The notes beneath the pieces are model-generated. The model worked only from the letters and a program-made list of their open reading frames with translations. It made no database searches and had not been told where the DNA came from. Both the position numbers and the translations under genes were made by a program. Source: CAIUKX01 sp964580965 (GTDB lineage Bacteria; Bacteroidota; Bacteroidia; Flavobacteriales_D; Crocinitomicaceae). Taken from it: a stretch of DNA of 64,000 nt. The stretch spans positions 27,882 through 91,881 of the forward strand of contig CAZOLZ010000002.1 of the NCBI GenBank assembly GCA_964580965.1, written 5' to 3'. Of this stretch, positions 34,469-43,070 are shown one piece after another. How positions within the stretch are numbered: the stretch's first letter is position 1; every line of letters starts with the position of its first letter.

Positions 34469-35151
34469 TGGAAAAGGTAATAATCATAGGCAGTTCAAAG
34501 GGAATTGGTAAAGCAACTTTAGATTCATTAGTAACTAATTATGAAGTCTTTGGTATAACTAGAAATCCAAGTAATTTCTCACATCCAAACTACACAGAGT
34601 ACAATTTAGACATACTAACAGATGAAATTCCACATATAGAAAATATCAATCATCTAATTTACACACCAGGATCAATAAATTTAAAACCATTTAACAGATT
34701 AAAAGAAATTGACTTCCTAAACGATTTCAACATTAATGTTCTTGGAGCAGTTAGATCTATTCAATTCTACTTACCAGAAATTAAAAAATCTAACAATAGC
34801 TCCATCACATTATTCAGTACTGTTGCAACAAAACTAGGTATGCCTTTCCATGCAAGTATTGCAGCAAGTAAATCAGCATTGGAAGGCATAGTAATCTCTT
34901 TAGCCGCTGAATTAGCTTCCTCAGTAAGGGTTAATGCCATAGCCCCCACAATTACAGATACCCCATTAGCAAGTGGCTTACTAAGAAATGATGAGGCAAT
35001 CGAAAGAATGAAACAGAGACACCCAACAAAGGAAATCATAAACCCGTCTGAAATAGCTAACATTATTAATATGTTAATCTCGCCATTATCCAAAAACATT
35101 ACTGGCCAAATCCTTAAAATTGATGCAGGTATAACAACTTTAAAATTATAA
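34468..35151 (+). CDS. Short-chain dehydrogenase/reductase-like protein lacking the catalytic Tyr
   Basis: 227 residues with a Rossmann fold: VIIGSSKGIGKATL (glycine motif at residues 5-15), then LIYTPGS, SSITLFSTVA and VRVNAIAPTITDTPLA. The YxxxK pair should sit near residue 130, but the sequence is MPFHASIAASKSALEG, so the lysine is present and the tyrosine position holds isoleucine. The classical redox mechanism is therefore doubtful. Position after PTPS and folE suggests a pterin substrate (sepiapterin reductase-like role), while SDR plus SRPBCC pairs also occur near photolyases. The fold is certain; the function is open. Confidence 0.85.
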   Translation: MEKVIIIGSSKGIGKATLDSLVTNYEVFGITRNPSNFSHPNYTEYNLDILTDEIPHIENINHLIYTPGSINLKPFNRLKEIDFLNDFNINVLGAVRSIQFYLPEIKKSNNSSITLFSTVATKLGMPFHASIAASKSALEGIVISLAAELASSVRVNAIAPTITDTPLASGLLRNDEAIERMKQRHPTKEIINPSEIANIINMLISPLSKNITGQILKIDAGITTLKL

Positions 35152-35155
35152 TTTA

Positions 35156-35644
35156 ATGTCAGATTTAAATTTCATCACCAAAGGATCTATTTTCAGAATG
35201 GAAACGAAACAAAATATACCAATATCTATAGAAGAAGCTTGGGATTTTTTTTCATCACCTTCAAACTTGAAAGTAATAACTCCTGACTACATGGGATTCG
35301 AAATATTGTTTGGTGCTGAACCTAAATTATTTGCTGGACAAATAATAGAGTATAAAGTAACACCTTTATTTAACATCAAAACAAGTTGGGTTTCCGAAAT
35401 CTCTCATGTAAGCGATAAAAATTATTTTGTAGATGAGCAACGTTTTGGACCTTATAAATTATGGCACCACAAACATTTCTTCAAAGCTATAGAGGGAGGT
35501 GTAGAAATCACTGATATCATAGATTATAAACTTCCTTTTGGATTATTAGGGAGACTTGTGCACCCATACATTGTAAAACCAAAATTAGAAGAGATTTTTA
35601 ACTTTAGAAGAGAAAAGTTAACAAAACTTTTTGGATCATTTTAA
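35156..35644 (+). CDS. SRPBCC family lipid/small-molecule-binding-like protein
   Basis: 162 residues, the size of a START/Bet v1-like fold. Signature pieces are PISIEEAWDFFSSPSNL near residue 22 and FVDEQRFGPYKLWHHKHFF near residue 89. In many bacteria this subgroup (often labelled cell division inhibitor) is encoded beside an SDR and a cryptochrome/photolyase gene with folE. Here the SDR and folE are upstream but no photolyase lies in the window. The ligand is unknown. The stop shares a TTAA with the convergent Tat gene. Confidence 0.88.
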   Translation: MSDLNFITKGSIFRMETKQNIPISIEEAWDFFSSPSNLKVITPDYMGFEILFGAEPKLFAGQIIEYKVTPLFNIKTSWVSEISHVSDKNYFVDEQRFGPYKLWHHKHFFKAIEGGVEITDIIDYKLPFGLLGRLVHPYIVKPKLEEIFNFRREKLTKLFGSF

Positions 35645-36039
35645 TTTTTCAAACCTTGATAATCTTCACCACTATTATTTTCTTTAGACGTCTTTTTTAG
35701 TTCGTCAGGTAATGGTGTTACATTTGGTTCTTTATGAGTTTTTCTTGGAGCATTATAATTAACAATATTCTCCATCTCTACCATTTGTTGATCAAGTGGA
35801 ATTTGAATCTCATCAGTAACTTCCTTTATCGTTTCACGAATATTTAAATCTTTTTTGATATCTAGACCACCTTTCTTGATTTCATTTTGAATATCATTAG
35901 AGGCCTGCTTAATTTGGTAAATAGCTTTTCCAAAAGTTTTTGCAATTGAAGGGATACTTTTGGGGCCAAAAAAAATCAATATAAATACAATAACCAAAAG
36001 TATTTCAGAACCAGCGATATCATTCAAAAATAAAACCAT
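35641..36039 (-). CDS. Sec-independent protein translocase TatA/TatB
   Basis: 132 residues. One N-terminal hydrophobic helix (SEILLVIVFILIFFGPKSIP) ends in the FGP hinge, followed by an amphipathic helix (IAKTFGKAIYQIKQASNDIQNEIKKG) and a polar disordered tail. It forms part of the twin-arginine pore that exports folded proteins. Length suggests TatA or a TatB-like subunit; the two cannot be separated by eye. It is 9 bp downstream of a thioesterase gene. Confidence 0.9.
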   Translation of the reverse strand: MVLFLNDIAGSEILLVIVFILIFFGPKSIPSIAKTFGKAIYQIKQASNDIQNEIKKGGLDIKKDLNIRETIKEVTDEIQIPLDQQMVEMENIVNYNAPRKTHKEPNVTPLPDELKKTSKENNSGEDYQGLKN

Positions 36040-36048
36040 AGAACAAAT

Positions 36049-36498
36049 TTACGAAGAATATTTATACCCCGCTTTATGACTTGGATAAATGTTAAATGTA
36101 CCCATACCTTTAGCTACAATTTTATCGTTTTGATTATATATTTCAGCCTCAGTGACTATCAACTTTTTTCCTTTACTCAACAATCTAGAAAAAGCATTGA
36201 GTACATCTCCTTTTCGAACAGGCGCTAAAAAGTTCACATTCATATTAACTGTAGAAACAATTTGATCTTCTTCACAAACTAAAGAGAGCGCTGATATTCC
36301 CAAAGTTGAATCCATTACTGAAGCAATTACACCGCCATGACTAGCAATCGGAGTAGCCAAATGACAATCTTCTATTATTATTTTATAATGTACATCTCCT
36401 GGATTTAAAATTTCAAAATCCATATTGATATATCTTCCGAAGTTATTACCTTCAATATAACCCTGAATTATAGGATTATCATTTAATGGATGTTTCAT
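36049..36498 (-). CDS. PaaI-type hotdog thioesterase
   Basis: 149 residues with a single hotdog fold: ASHGGVIASVMDSTLGISAL (helix with catalytic-type Asp) and VNMNVNFLAPVRKGDVLNAFSRLL. Members hydrolyse acyl-CoA or aryl-CoA thioesters. Substrate unknown. It runs in the same direction as the downstream Tat subunit gene, separated by 9 bp, so they probably share an mRNA. Confidence 0.9.
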   Translation of the reverse strand: MKHPLNDNPIIQGYIEGNNFGRYINMDFEILNPGDVHYKIIIEDCHLATPIASHGGVIASVMDSTLGISALSLVCEEDQIVSTVNMNVNFLAPVRKGDVLNAFSRLLSKGKKLIVTEAEIYNQNDKIVAKGMGTFNIYPSHKAGYKYSS

Positions 36499-36569
36499 AA
36501 CAATAGATTGTATTCTGACAAAAATGAGAATAACTAATCAAAAATCAATATTTTCGTAAAAAAAAGCTC

Positions 36570-37337
36570 ATGTTCTTCATTTTATCAAAACTTGTAATTT
36601 GGTTTTTATACCCTTTCAATTGGTTTATTCTAAGTATTATCTTTTTTTTTGTTTTTAAGAATAAAAAAATAAAAAAAATATTTAAATACACCACAATAGG
36701 CCTTTTCATCTTTTTTTCGAATACTGTCATTTTTTTAAATTGTATGAAAGCATGGGAAATCCATGGAACAAAATACAATGAAGTAAAGAATTATGATGTT
36801 GGAATAGTTCTAGGAGGAATGTTTGAATACAATAATGACTTAAATCGACTCCGAGTAATGTCTCATGCAGATCGAATTTGGCACGCAATAACCCTTTATA
36901 AAAAAGGAAAAATTAAAAAGATTTTAATTTCAGGTGACTCTGGTTATGTCCTTGACCATGGCTTAAAAGAAGCAATTCAATTAAAAGAGGCACTTGTTGA
37001 ATGGGGAATTCCCACAAATGATATCATAACAGAAACTATTTCAAAAAATACACACGAAAATGCTTTGGAAACAAAAAATGTTTTAGAAAACAGTTATCCT
37101 CACCTCAAAAATTTTCTTTTAATCACTTCAGGATTTCACATGAGAAGAGCTAATGCCTGTTTTGAAAAAGAAGGACTTAAATGTGATGTTTTTGCTACAG
37201 ATTTAATGACAGGACCAAACTCTAGCTACCACTGGGATCAATATATTGTACCAAATATGGGAATCTTTTTCGGGTGGAATAAATTAATAAAAGAATGGAT
37301 AGGTTTTATAACCTATGATCTTGTGGGATATATCTAG
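36570..37337 (+). CDS. YdcF/SanA/ElyC family membrane protein (DUF218)
   Basis: 255 residues. Two N-terminal transmembrane segments (about 8-24 and 33-58), then the DUF218 domain: DVGIVLGGM, HADRIWHAITLYKKGKIKKILISGDSG, SKNTHENALETKNVL and FLLITSGFHMRRANACFEKEGL. Related proteins influence envelope polymer synthesis (ElyC) or vancomycin permeability (SanA); the activity of this group is not established. Divergent from the thioesterase gene and followed by a strong terminator. Confidence 0.9.
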   Translation: MFFILSKLVIWFLYPFNWFILSIIFFFVFKNKKIKKIFKYTTIGLFIFFSNTVIFLNCMKAWEIHGTKYNEVKNYDVGIVLGGMFEYNNDLNRLRVMSHADRIWHAITLYKKGKIKKILISGDSGYVLDHGLKEAIQLKEALVEWGIPTNDIITETISKNTHENALETKNVLENSYPHLKNFLLITSGFHMRRANACFEKEGLKCDVFATDLMTGPNSSYHWDQYIVPNMGIFFGWNKLIKEWIGFITYDLVGYI

Positions 37338-37341
37338 TCAT

Positions 37342-37378
37342 AAAAAAACCTTCTCCAATTGGAGAAGGTTTTTTTTTA
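37342..37378. terminator. Bidirectional terminator between ydcF-like gene and pnp operon
   Basis: AACCTTCTCC (37347-37356) and GGAGAAGGTT (37361-37370), perfect 10-bp stem with loop AATT, flanked by an A-run and a T-run. It can stop transcription from both sides. Confidence 0.95.
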
Positions 37379-37396
37379 TATACTAATCGAATTAGT

Positions 37397-37654
37397 TTAA
37401 TTTAATCCGTTTAATTTTTCAACAAAACTTACTGCTGAATTCTCAATTTCTTCACGAATAGATTTGAAATCAGATTTATTCTTTGCAGCGTTTATCTTAG
37501 ATAAGACCGTATCTTGAAAAATAGCAGCTTCTTCAATGATTGCATCAGTTGCTTCTGTTTTTGTTTCATCAAAGATTTGAACTGTAAAACATTCCTCGAC
37601 AATATCGATAACCATGTAGTTCAAATCTTTTTTTAAATTTCTCTTACTAGACAT
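37397..37654 (-). CDS. Conserved 85-aa protein of unknown function downstream of pnp
   Basis: 85 residues, soluble and acidic (ETKTEATDAIIEEAAIFQDTV) with basic ends; no signal peptide or known motif. It looks all-helical. It begins 18 bp after the pnp stop on the same strand, so it is likely in the pnp transcript. I do not recognise it with confidence. Confidence 0.7.
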   Translation of the reverse strand: MSSKRNLKKDLNYMVIDIVEECFTVQIFDETKTEATDAIIEEAAIFQDTVLSKINAAKNKSDFKSIREEIENSAVSFVEKLNGLN

Positions 37655-37672
37655 CTTATAAAATTTTAAATA

Positions 37673-39817
37673 TTAAGCTTTTGTTTCTTCTTTTTTCTCT
37701 GGTCTTGGTAACAATACCTTACGAGATAATTTCCATTTTTTTGTCTTTACATCTTTACCAACAACTTTAAAACGTACTAAATCTCCTTCTTTGCAGATTG
37801 AATCTAACTTATCAATTTTCTCCCATGCAAACTCAGATATATGAATCAACCCATCTGTACCTGGAATAATCTCTACAAAACACCCATATGGTTGAATTGA
37901 CTTGATTTTACCTTCATATTCTGTTCCTTCCTCAACAGTTGGAGGGAAAGCAATCATTTTCACTTTCTCTAAAGCGGCATCCATACTTTCACCATTATCT
38001 GCTAAAATCTGTACTCTTCCTTCCCCTGATTCAGTTTCCTCAATAGTAATTGTAGCACCTGTATCTTTTTGAATTGATTGAATAATTTTTCCTCCTGGTC
38101 CAATGATTCCACCTATCACTTCATTTGGAACTAAGAAAGCCTCAATTCTTGGAGCAGTAGACTTTAATCCATCATTTGGAGCAGGAATTGTTTCAACAAT
38201 TTTTTTCAAAATATGTAAACGACCATCTCTCGCCTGATCTAAAGCTTCAATTAAAACTTCGTAAGGTAACCCATCAACTTTGATATCCATTTGACAAGCT
38301 GTGATTCCTTTTTCAGTTCCTGTTACTTTAAAGTCCATATCTCCCAAGTGATCTTCATCTCCCAAGATATCAGATAATACACAGTATTTACCTGTCGCAT
38401 CTGTAACTAATCCCATAGCAATACCTGAAACTGGTGCTTTAATTTGAATACCTCCATCCATCAAAGCTAATGAACCAGCACACACAGTTGCCATTGAAGA
38501 AGATCCATTAGATTCTAAGATATCAGAAACCAAACGAATTGTATATGGGTTGTCATCAGGTAACATATTCTTTAATGCTCTTAAAGCAAGGTTACCGTGA
38601 CCAACCTCTCTTCTTGAAGTACCTCTTAAAGGCCTAGCTTCTCCAGTTGAGAATGGAGGAAAATTATAATGAAGCATAAATGATTCAGTACCTCTGAATG
38701 TAGCCCCATCTAATAATTGCTCATCCATTTTACCTCCGATTGTTAATGTTGTAATCGATTGAGTTTCACCTCTCGTGAAAACAGCTGAACCATGAACTCT
38801 AGGTAAATAATCAACTTCAGCCCAAATCGATCTAATTTCATCAAAATTTCTACCATCTAAACGAATTCTTTCATTCAACATGACGTCACGAACTGCTTTT
38901 TTCTTCACATCTCCAAAATATGTCGAAATCAATCCTTTTTTCTCTTCTAATTCTTCTTCTGTGAAGATTGCTTTTAACTCTTCTTTGATAGCATTAAAAG
39001 ATTCTGTTCTATTCACTTTTGAAGGATTACCTTGACGAGCTACTTCTTTACATTTTTCATATGTGAATTCAGTAACTTTAGCTCTTAATTCTTCATCGTG
39101 TATTTCATGACAATATTCTCTTTTAGGATTTGCTGATGGAATTTCTGCAGCTAAGTCCAATTGAAATTGGCATTGTTCTTTAATAGCCTCATGCGCAACT
39201 TTTATTGCCTCTACCATTTCAGCTTCAGAAACTTCTAACATCTCCCCTTCTAACATTACGATATCTTTAGCCGAACCAGCAATCATAACATCCATGTCAG
39301 ATTCTTTCATCTGATCATAAGTTGGATTAATAATGTATTCACCATTAATTCTTCCAACTCTAACTTCCGACATTGGTCCGTTGAATGGAATATTAGATAC
39401 AGCAATTGCTGAAGATGCTGCAAAACCCGCTAAAGCATCCGGATTGTTAACTCCATCAAAAGATAACAACTGAATCATAACCTGTACTTCTGCATGGTAA
39501 TCATCTGGAAACAAAGGACGTAATGCTCTATCTACTAATCTCATCACTAAAACTTCACTATCTGAAGGTCTAGCTTCTCTTCTTAAAAAGCCTCCAGGTA
39601 TTCTTCCTGCTGCTGAAAATTTCTCTCTGTAGTCAACTGTCAAAGGTAAAAAGTCTACACCTTCGTTAGCTTCTGGAGATGACACAACTGTTGCTAACAA
39701 CATTGTATCCCCCATTCTTACCACTACAGAACCATCAGCCTGTTTAGCTAATTTACCCGTTTCTACTGAAATTTCTTTACCTCCAGTAACTAACGTTTTT
39801 TTAATTCCAATATTCAT
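37673..39817 (-). CDS. pnp: Polyribonucleotide nucleotidyltransferase (PNPase)
   Basis: Phosphorolytic 3'-to-5' exoribonuclease of RNA decay. 714 residues: first RNase PH core (about 10-140), a helical linker, second RNase PH core (about 315-540, with GRNFDEIRSIWAEVDYLPRVHGSAVFTRGETQ and the active core GDEDHLGDMDFKVTGT), a KH domain (about 560-615, IGGIIGPGGKIIQSIQKDTG) and an S1 domain (about 628-695, GKIKSIQPYGCFVEIIPG). It lies downstream of rpsO, as in many bacteria, with a structured spacer between them. Confidence 0.97.
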   Translation of the reverse strand: MNIGIKKTLVTGGKEISVETGKLAKQADGSVVVRMGDTMLLATVVSSPEANEGVDFLPLTVDYREKFSAAGRIPGGFLRREARPSDSEVLVMRLVDRALRPLFPDDYHAEVQVMIQLLSFDGVNNPDALAGFAASSAIAVSNIPFNGPMSEVRVGRINGEYIINPTYDQMKESDMDVMIAGSAKDIVMLEGEMLEVSEAEMVEAIKVAHEAIKEQCQFQLDLAAEIPSANPKREYCHEIHDEELRAKVTEFTYEKCKEVARQGNPSKVNRTESFNAIKEELKAIFTEEELEEKKGLISTYFGDVKKKAVRDVMLNERIRLDGRNFDEIRSIWAEVDYLPRVHGSAVFTRGETQSITTLTIGGKMDEQLLDGATFRGTESFMLHYNFPPFSTGEARPLRGTSRREVGHGNLALRALKNMLPDDNPYTIRLVSDILESNGSSSMATVCAGSLALMDGGIQIKAPVSGIAMGLVTDATGKYCVLSDILGDEDHLGDMDFKVTGTEKGITACQMDIKVDGLPYEVLIEALDQARDGRLHILKKIVETIPAPNDGLKSTAPRIEAFLVPNEVIGGIIGPGGKIIQSIQKDTGATITIEETESGEGRVQILADNGESMDAALEKVKMIAFPPTVEEGTEYEGKIKSIQPYGCFVEIIPGTDGLIHISEFAWEKIDKLDSICKEGDLVRFKVVGKDVKTKKWKLSRKVLLPRPEKKEETKA

Positions 39818-39862
39818 AATTAATATTAATTAATGCGAATTATTTCGCTTATAAACATAGAA

Positions 39863-39894
39863 GGGCAACCGAATAATATTCGACTGCCCCCCCC
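39863..39894 (-). terminator. Hairpin and G8 run between rpsO and pnp
   Basis: Minus strand GGGCAGTCGAAT, loop ATT, ATTCGGTTGCCC: a 12-bp stem (39889-39878 with 39874-39863) whose mismatches on the plus strand become G-U pairs in the minus RNA, so it is built for that transcript. A run of eight G's touches its 5' side. Only a short T-rich tail follows, so it is a partial terminator or an RNA-processing site. Confidence 0.6.
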
Positions 39895-39915
39895 TTATTT
39901 CATTATTTCAATTTC

Positions 39916-40185
39916 TTAACGACGTAAACCTAATTCTTTTACAATCGCACGGTATCTTTCGATATCTTTCTTTTTTAAGTAATCTAAGAAACTTCTTCTT
40001 TGACCAACTAATAATTGCACGGCTCTTTGCGTAACAAAATCTTTTCTATTTTTCTTCAAGTGCTCAGTTAAATGAGAAATTCTGTGAGTAAATAAAGCGA
40101 TTTGCGCCTCTGTTGAACCTGTGTTTTTTTCATTCCCTCCATATTTAGAGAAAATTTCTTTTTTTGTTTCTGAACTTAAATACAT
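39916..40185 (-). CDS. rpsO: 30S ribosomal protein S15
   Basis: 89 residues, the usual length. Binds 16S rRNA in the small-subunit platform. Signatures: GSTEAQIALFTHRISHLTEHLKKNRKDF, VGQRRSFLDYLKKKDIERY and the terminal ELGLRR. It has a well-formed promoter upstream and lies before pnp. Confidence 0.97.
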   Translation of the reverse strand: MYLSSETKKEIFSKYGGNEKNTGSTEAQIALFTHRISHLTEHLKKNRKDFVTQRAVQLLVGQRRSFLDYLKKKDIERYRAIVKELGLRR

Positions 40186-40231
40186 GCTAATATTTGTTTA
40201 AATCATTGTTATGTAGTCGACTTTCGACGGT

Positions 40232-40259
40232 GCAAATATAATTATAAAATGTCTAGCAA
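40232..40259 (-). promoter_or_regulatory. Promoter of rpsO
   Basis: On the minus strand TTG (40259-40257), 16-bp spacer, TATATTTGC (40240-40232). Confidence 0.7.
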
Positions 40260-40341
40260 ACTAATTTTTAATAATTATTTAATCTATAAACAAAAATAGA
40301 GACTAAAAAAAGCCCCTATTCCTTTAAATTATTGAGTATAA

Positions 40342-41190
40342 TTAATTCTTAAATAATCTTAATGATAATGCTAAAGTAGATTTCAACTCAGTTCTATCAA
40401 CTATATAATCCAAGAAACCATGCTCTAAAACAAATTCTGAAGTTTGGAACCCTTCTGGTAGATCCCTACCAATAGTTTCTTTAACGACCCTAGGTCCTGC
40501 AAAACCGATTAAAGCTTCTGGCTCAGCAATATTCAAATCTCCCAACATTGCAAAAGATGCTGTAACTCCTCCTGTTGTAGGGTCTGTTAATAAAGAGACA
40601 TAAGGTAGTTTCTCTTCAGCTAATTGACCTAATTTACCTGAAACTTTAGCCATTTGCATTAAAGAAAATCCAGCCTCCATCATTCTAGCTCCACCAGATT
40701 TAGAGATAATCATAAATGGACTTTTAATCTTAATCGCATGATCAATCGCTCTAGCGATTTTCTCGCCCATAACTGACCCCATCGATCCACCTATAAAAGA
40801 GAAGTCCATAGCAGCAATAACTAAATCTTGACCTTCAATCTTACCTACTGCTGTTCGAATTGCATCTTTCAATCCTGTTTTCTTTTTTGTTGCATCTAAA
40901 CGATCTGCATACTTCTTAGTATCTTCAAACTTTAATGGATCACCTGAAAGTAACTTCTCATCTAACTCTTTGAATTTTTGGTCATCAAAAATAATTTGAA
41001 AATAATGCTCTGCACTAATACGTTCGTGGTTATTACATCTATCGCAAACCCAATTGTTCTTACTAATATCTTCAATTGTAAAAACAGTCTTACAATTTGA
41101 ACACTTATGCCACAAACCTTCTGGAGTTTCTTTCTTATCCTTTGTTGAAGTTGTGATACCTTCTTTATTTCTTTTAAACCAACTTGTCAT
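40342..41190 (-). CDS. accD: Acetyl-CoA carboxylase carboxyltransferase subunit beta
   Basis: Transfers carboxyl from carboxybiotin to acetyl-CoA, committing carbon to fatty acid synthesis; pairs with AccA. 282 residues. The N-terminal four-cysteine zinc ribbon (KCSNCKTVF, WVCDRCNNH) and the crotonase-fold core (VIAAMDFSFIGGSMGSVMGEKI, SGGARMMEAGFSLMQMAK, LTDPTTGGVTASFAMLGD, LIGFAGPRVVKETI) are clear. It follows the fructose-bisphosphate aldolase gene by 28 bp on the same strand, linking glycolysis and lipid synthesis in one transcript. Confidence 0.97.
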   Translation of the reverse strand: MTSWFKRNKEGITTSTKDKKETPEGLWHKCSNCKTVFTIEDISKNNWVCDRCNNHERISAEHYFQIIFDDQKFKELDEKLLSGDPLKFEDTKKYADRLDATKKKTGLKDAIRTAVGKIEGQDLVIAAMDFSFIGGSMGSVMGEKIARAIDHAIKIKSPFMIISKSGGARMMEAGFSLMQMAKVSGKLGQLAEEKLPYVSLLTDPTTGGVTASFAMLGDLNIAEPEALIGFAGPRVVKETIGRDLPEGFQTSEFVLEHGFLDYIVDRTELKSTLALSLRLFKN

Positions 41191-41218
41191 ATCTTATTGA
41201 TTTGATGTATTTACGTTT

Positions 41219-42286
41219 TTATAACGTATTCACATTATTTAAATCCTCAAAAGATCTTGTCAATCTTTTAACAAATGTTAATTCTCCGTCACGCATCCAT
41301 TTTCTTGGATCGTAATATTTCTTATTTGGTATATCATCTCCTTCCGGATTACCGATTTGAGTTTTTAAATACTCTACATTTTTAGTTACATAATCTCTCA
41401 CACCTTCTGTAAAAGCAAATTGAAGATCTGTATCTATATTCATTTTTATGACTCCATAAGAAATTGCTTCTCTGATCTCTTCTAAAGTAGAACCAGAACC
41501 TCCATGAAACACAAAATTTACAGGATTACCGCCAGTATTAAACTTATTTTGAACATACTCCTGCGAATTCTTTAAAATTTTTGGCGTTAATTTCACATTT
41601 CCTGGCTTATATACACCATGAACATTTCCAAAAGCAGCAGCGATAGTAAATCTATCACTCACTTTCATTAATTCTTCATATGCATACGCAACTTCTTCAG
41701 GTTGAGTGTACAACTTAGAACTGTCTACGTCCGTGTTATCAACTCCATCTTCCTCACCACCTGTAATACCTAACTCGATTTCTAAAGTCATACCGATTTT
41801 ACTCATTCTTTCTAAATATTTTTTAGAAATCTCGATATTTTCTTCTATTGGTTCTTCAGATAAATCAATCATGTGAGAACTATACAATGGCTTACCATTT
41901 TCTTTATAAAACTGTTCTCCAGCATCCAATAAACCATCGATCCAAGGTAGTAGCTTTTTAGCACAATGATCAGTGTGTAAAATAACAACAACACCATATA
42001 ATTCAGCCATTTGATGAATATGCTTAGCTCCAGCTACACCTCCAGCGATTGCAGCTTTTTCATTTTCATTAGATAAAGATTTACCAGCATTATATAAAGC
42101 CCCTCCATTGGAAAACTGAATAATAACTGGTGAATTTAATTTTGCCGCTGTCTCCATAACAGCATTAACTGAACTAGAACCTGTAACGTTAACCGCAGGT
42201 AAAGCAAAACCTTTTTCCTTTGCGTAATCAAAAATTTCTTGCACCGTATCTCCAGTTGCAACTCCTGGCTTAAATTTATGAAGCAT
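41219..42286 (-). CDS. fbaA: Class II fructose-bisphosphate aldolase
   Basis: Zinc-dependent cleavage of fructose-1,6-bisphosphate in glycolysis, reverse in gluconeogenesis. 355 residues, the long FbaA form. Motifs: INVTGSS-like SSVNAVMETAA, VVILHTDHCAKKLLPW (metal His), YSSHMIDLSEEPIEENI, ELGITGGEEDGVDN, FGNVHGVYKPG (His), FVFHGGSGST and VIKMNIDTDLQFAF. A good promoter lies upstream; accD follows. Confidence 0.96.
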   Translation of the reverse strand: MLHKFKPGVATGDTVQEIFDYAKEKGFALPAVNVTGSSSVNAVMETAAKLNSPVIIQFSNGGALYNAGKSLSNENEKAAIAGGVAGAKHIHQMAELYGVVVILHTDHCAKKLLPWIDGLLDAGEQFYKENGKPLYSSHMIDLSEEPIEENIEISKKYLERMSKIGMTLEIELGITGGEEDGVDNTDVDSSKLYTQPEEVAYAYEELMKVSDRFTIAAAFGNVHGVYKPGNVKLTPKILKNSQEYVQNKFNTGGNPVNFVFHGGSGSTLEEIREAISYGVIKMNIDTDLQFAFTEGVRDYVTKNVEYLKTQIGNPEGDDIPNKKYYDPRKWMRDGELTFVKRLTRSFEDLNNVNTL

Positions 42287-42308
42287 AATATTCTAATTTT
42301 AATGGGCA

Positions 42309-42340
42309 CAAAGTTAACAATTTATTTTTTTGATAGACAA
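42309..42340 (-). promoter_or_regulatory. Promoter of the fba-accD transcript
   Basis: On the minus strand TTG (42340-42338), 21-bp spacer, TAACTTTG (42316-42309). Confidence 0.65.
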
Positions 42341-42449
42341 TTATACGTTTGAATTATAAAATAAGAATTTATGACTGAATACTTTGACTTCAATATATTT
42401 TTAAGACTCACGTTAATAAACTATATTTACAACAATAAAAACATAGAAA

Positions 42450-43070
42450 ATGATTGTTGAAATAAACCCTGAAAATATTGACCAAAGGCTTATTGACCAA
42501 GCTGTCATCATCTTAAAGAAAGGAGGGATTATTATTTTTCCAACTGATACTGTTTACAGTATGGGATGTGACCTTACCAATAAGAAAGCATTAGAAAAAC
42601 TATCAAAGCTCAAAGGAGTAAAATTAAAAAAGGCTAATTTCTCAATTATTTGTAATGATTTAAGTAACCTTTCTGACTATGTTAAACAAATTGATAGACC
42701 TACATTCAAATTATTAAAACACAATTTACCGGGACCATTTACCTTTATATTAAATGCAACAAATAGCGTAGCCAAAATATTTGAAGGAAATAAAAAAGAA
42801 ATTGGTATTCGTATACCTGATAATTCAATCATATTAAAAATAGTTGAAACCTTGGGAAATCCAATCGCAACTACATCTTTACATAATGAAGATGATAAGT
42901 TGTTTGATTATTTCATTGATCCTTATCAAATCTATGAGCGTTATGATGATGAAGTTGAATTAGTAATAGATGGAGGAAAAGGAAAACTTGATGCTTCAAC
43001 AGTAGTCGATTGTACTTATGACGTTGGTTATGAAGTTATCCGGCAGGGAATAGGAGAACTAAAAATATGA
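42450..43070 (+). CDS. Sua5/YciO/YrdC family protein, YciO-like
   Basis: 206 residues. Nucleotide-binding core: GGIIIFPTDTVYSMGCD near residue 25, KLKKANFSIICNDLSNLS, LLKHNLPGPFTFIL, then IGIRIPDN and ATTSLHNEDD. TsaC/Sua5 makes threonylcarbamoyl-AMP for the t6A tRNA modification, but this sequence looks closer to the YciO branch (NFSIICNDLS pattern), whose role is less certain. A real TsaC may lie elsewhere. It starts a four-gene operon; its stop overlaps the next start by 4 bp. Confidence 0.88.
   Translation: MIVEINPENIDQRLIDQAVIILKKGGIIIFPTDTVYSMGCDLTNKKALEKLSKLKGVKLKKANFSIICNDLSNLSDYVKQIDRPTFKLLKHNLPGPFTFILNATNSVAKIFEGNKKEIGIRIPDNSIILKIVETLGNPIATTSLHNEDDKLFDYFIDPYQIYERYDDEVELVIDGGKGKLDASTVVDCTYDVGYEVIRQGIGELKI

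Noticed and set aside
36545..36778. 77-codon minus-strand frame opposite the start of the YdcF-like gene
   Set aside because: It overlaps the well-supported membrane protein start; composition is the mirror of poly-A/T transmembrane codons.
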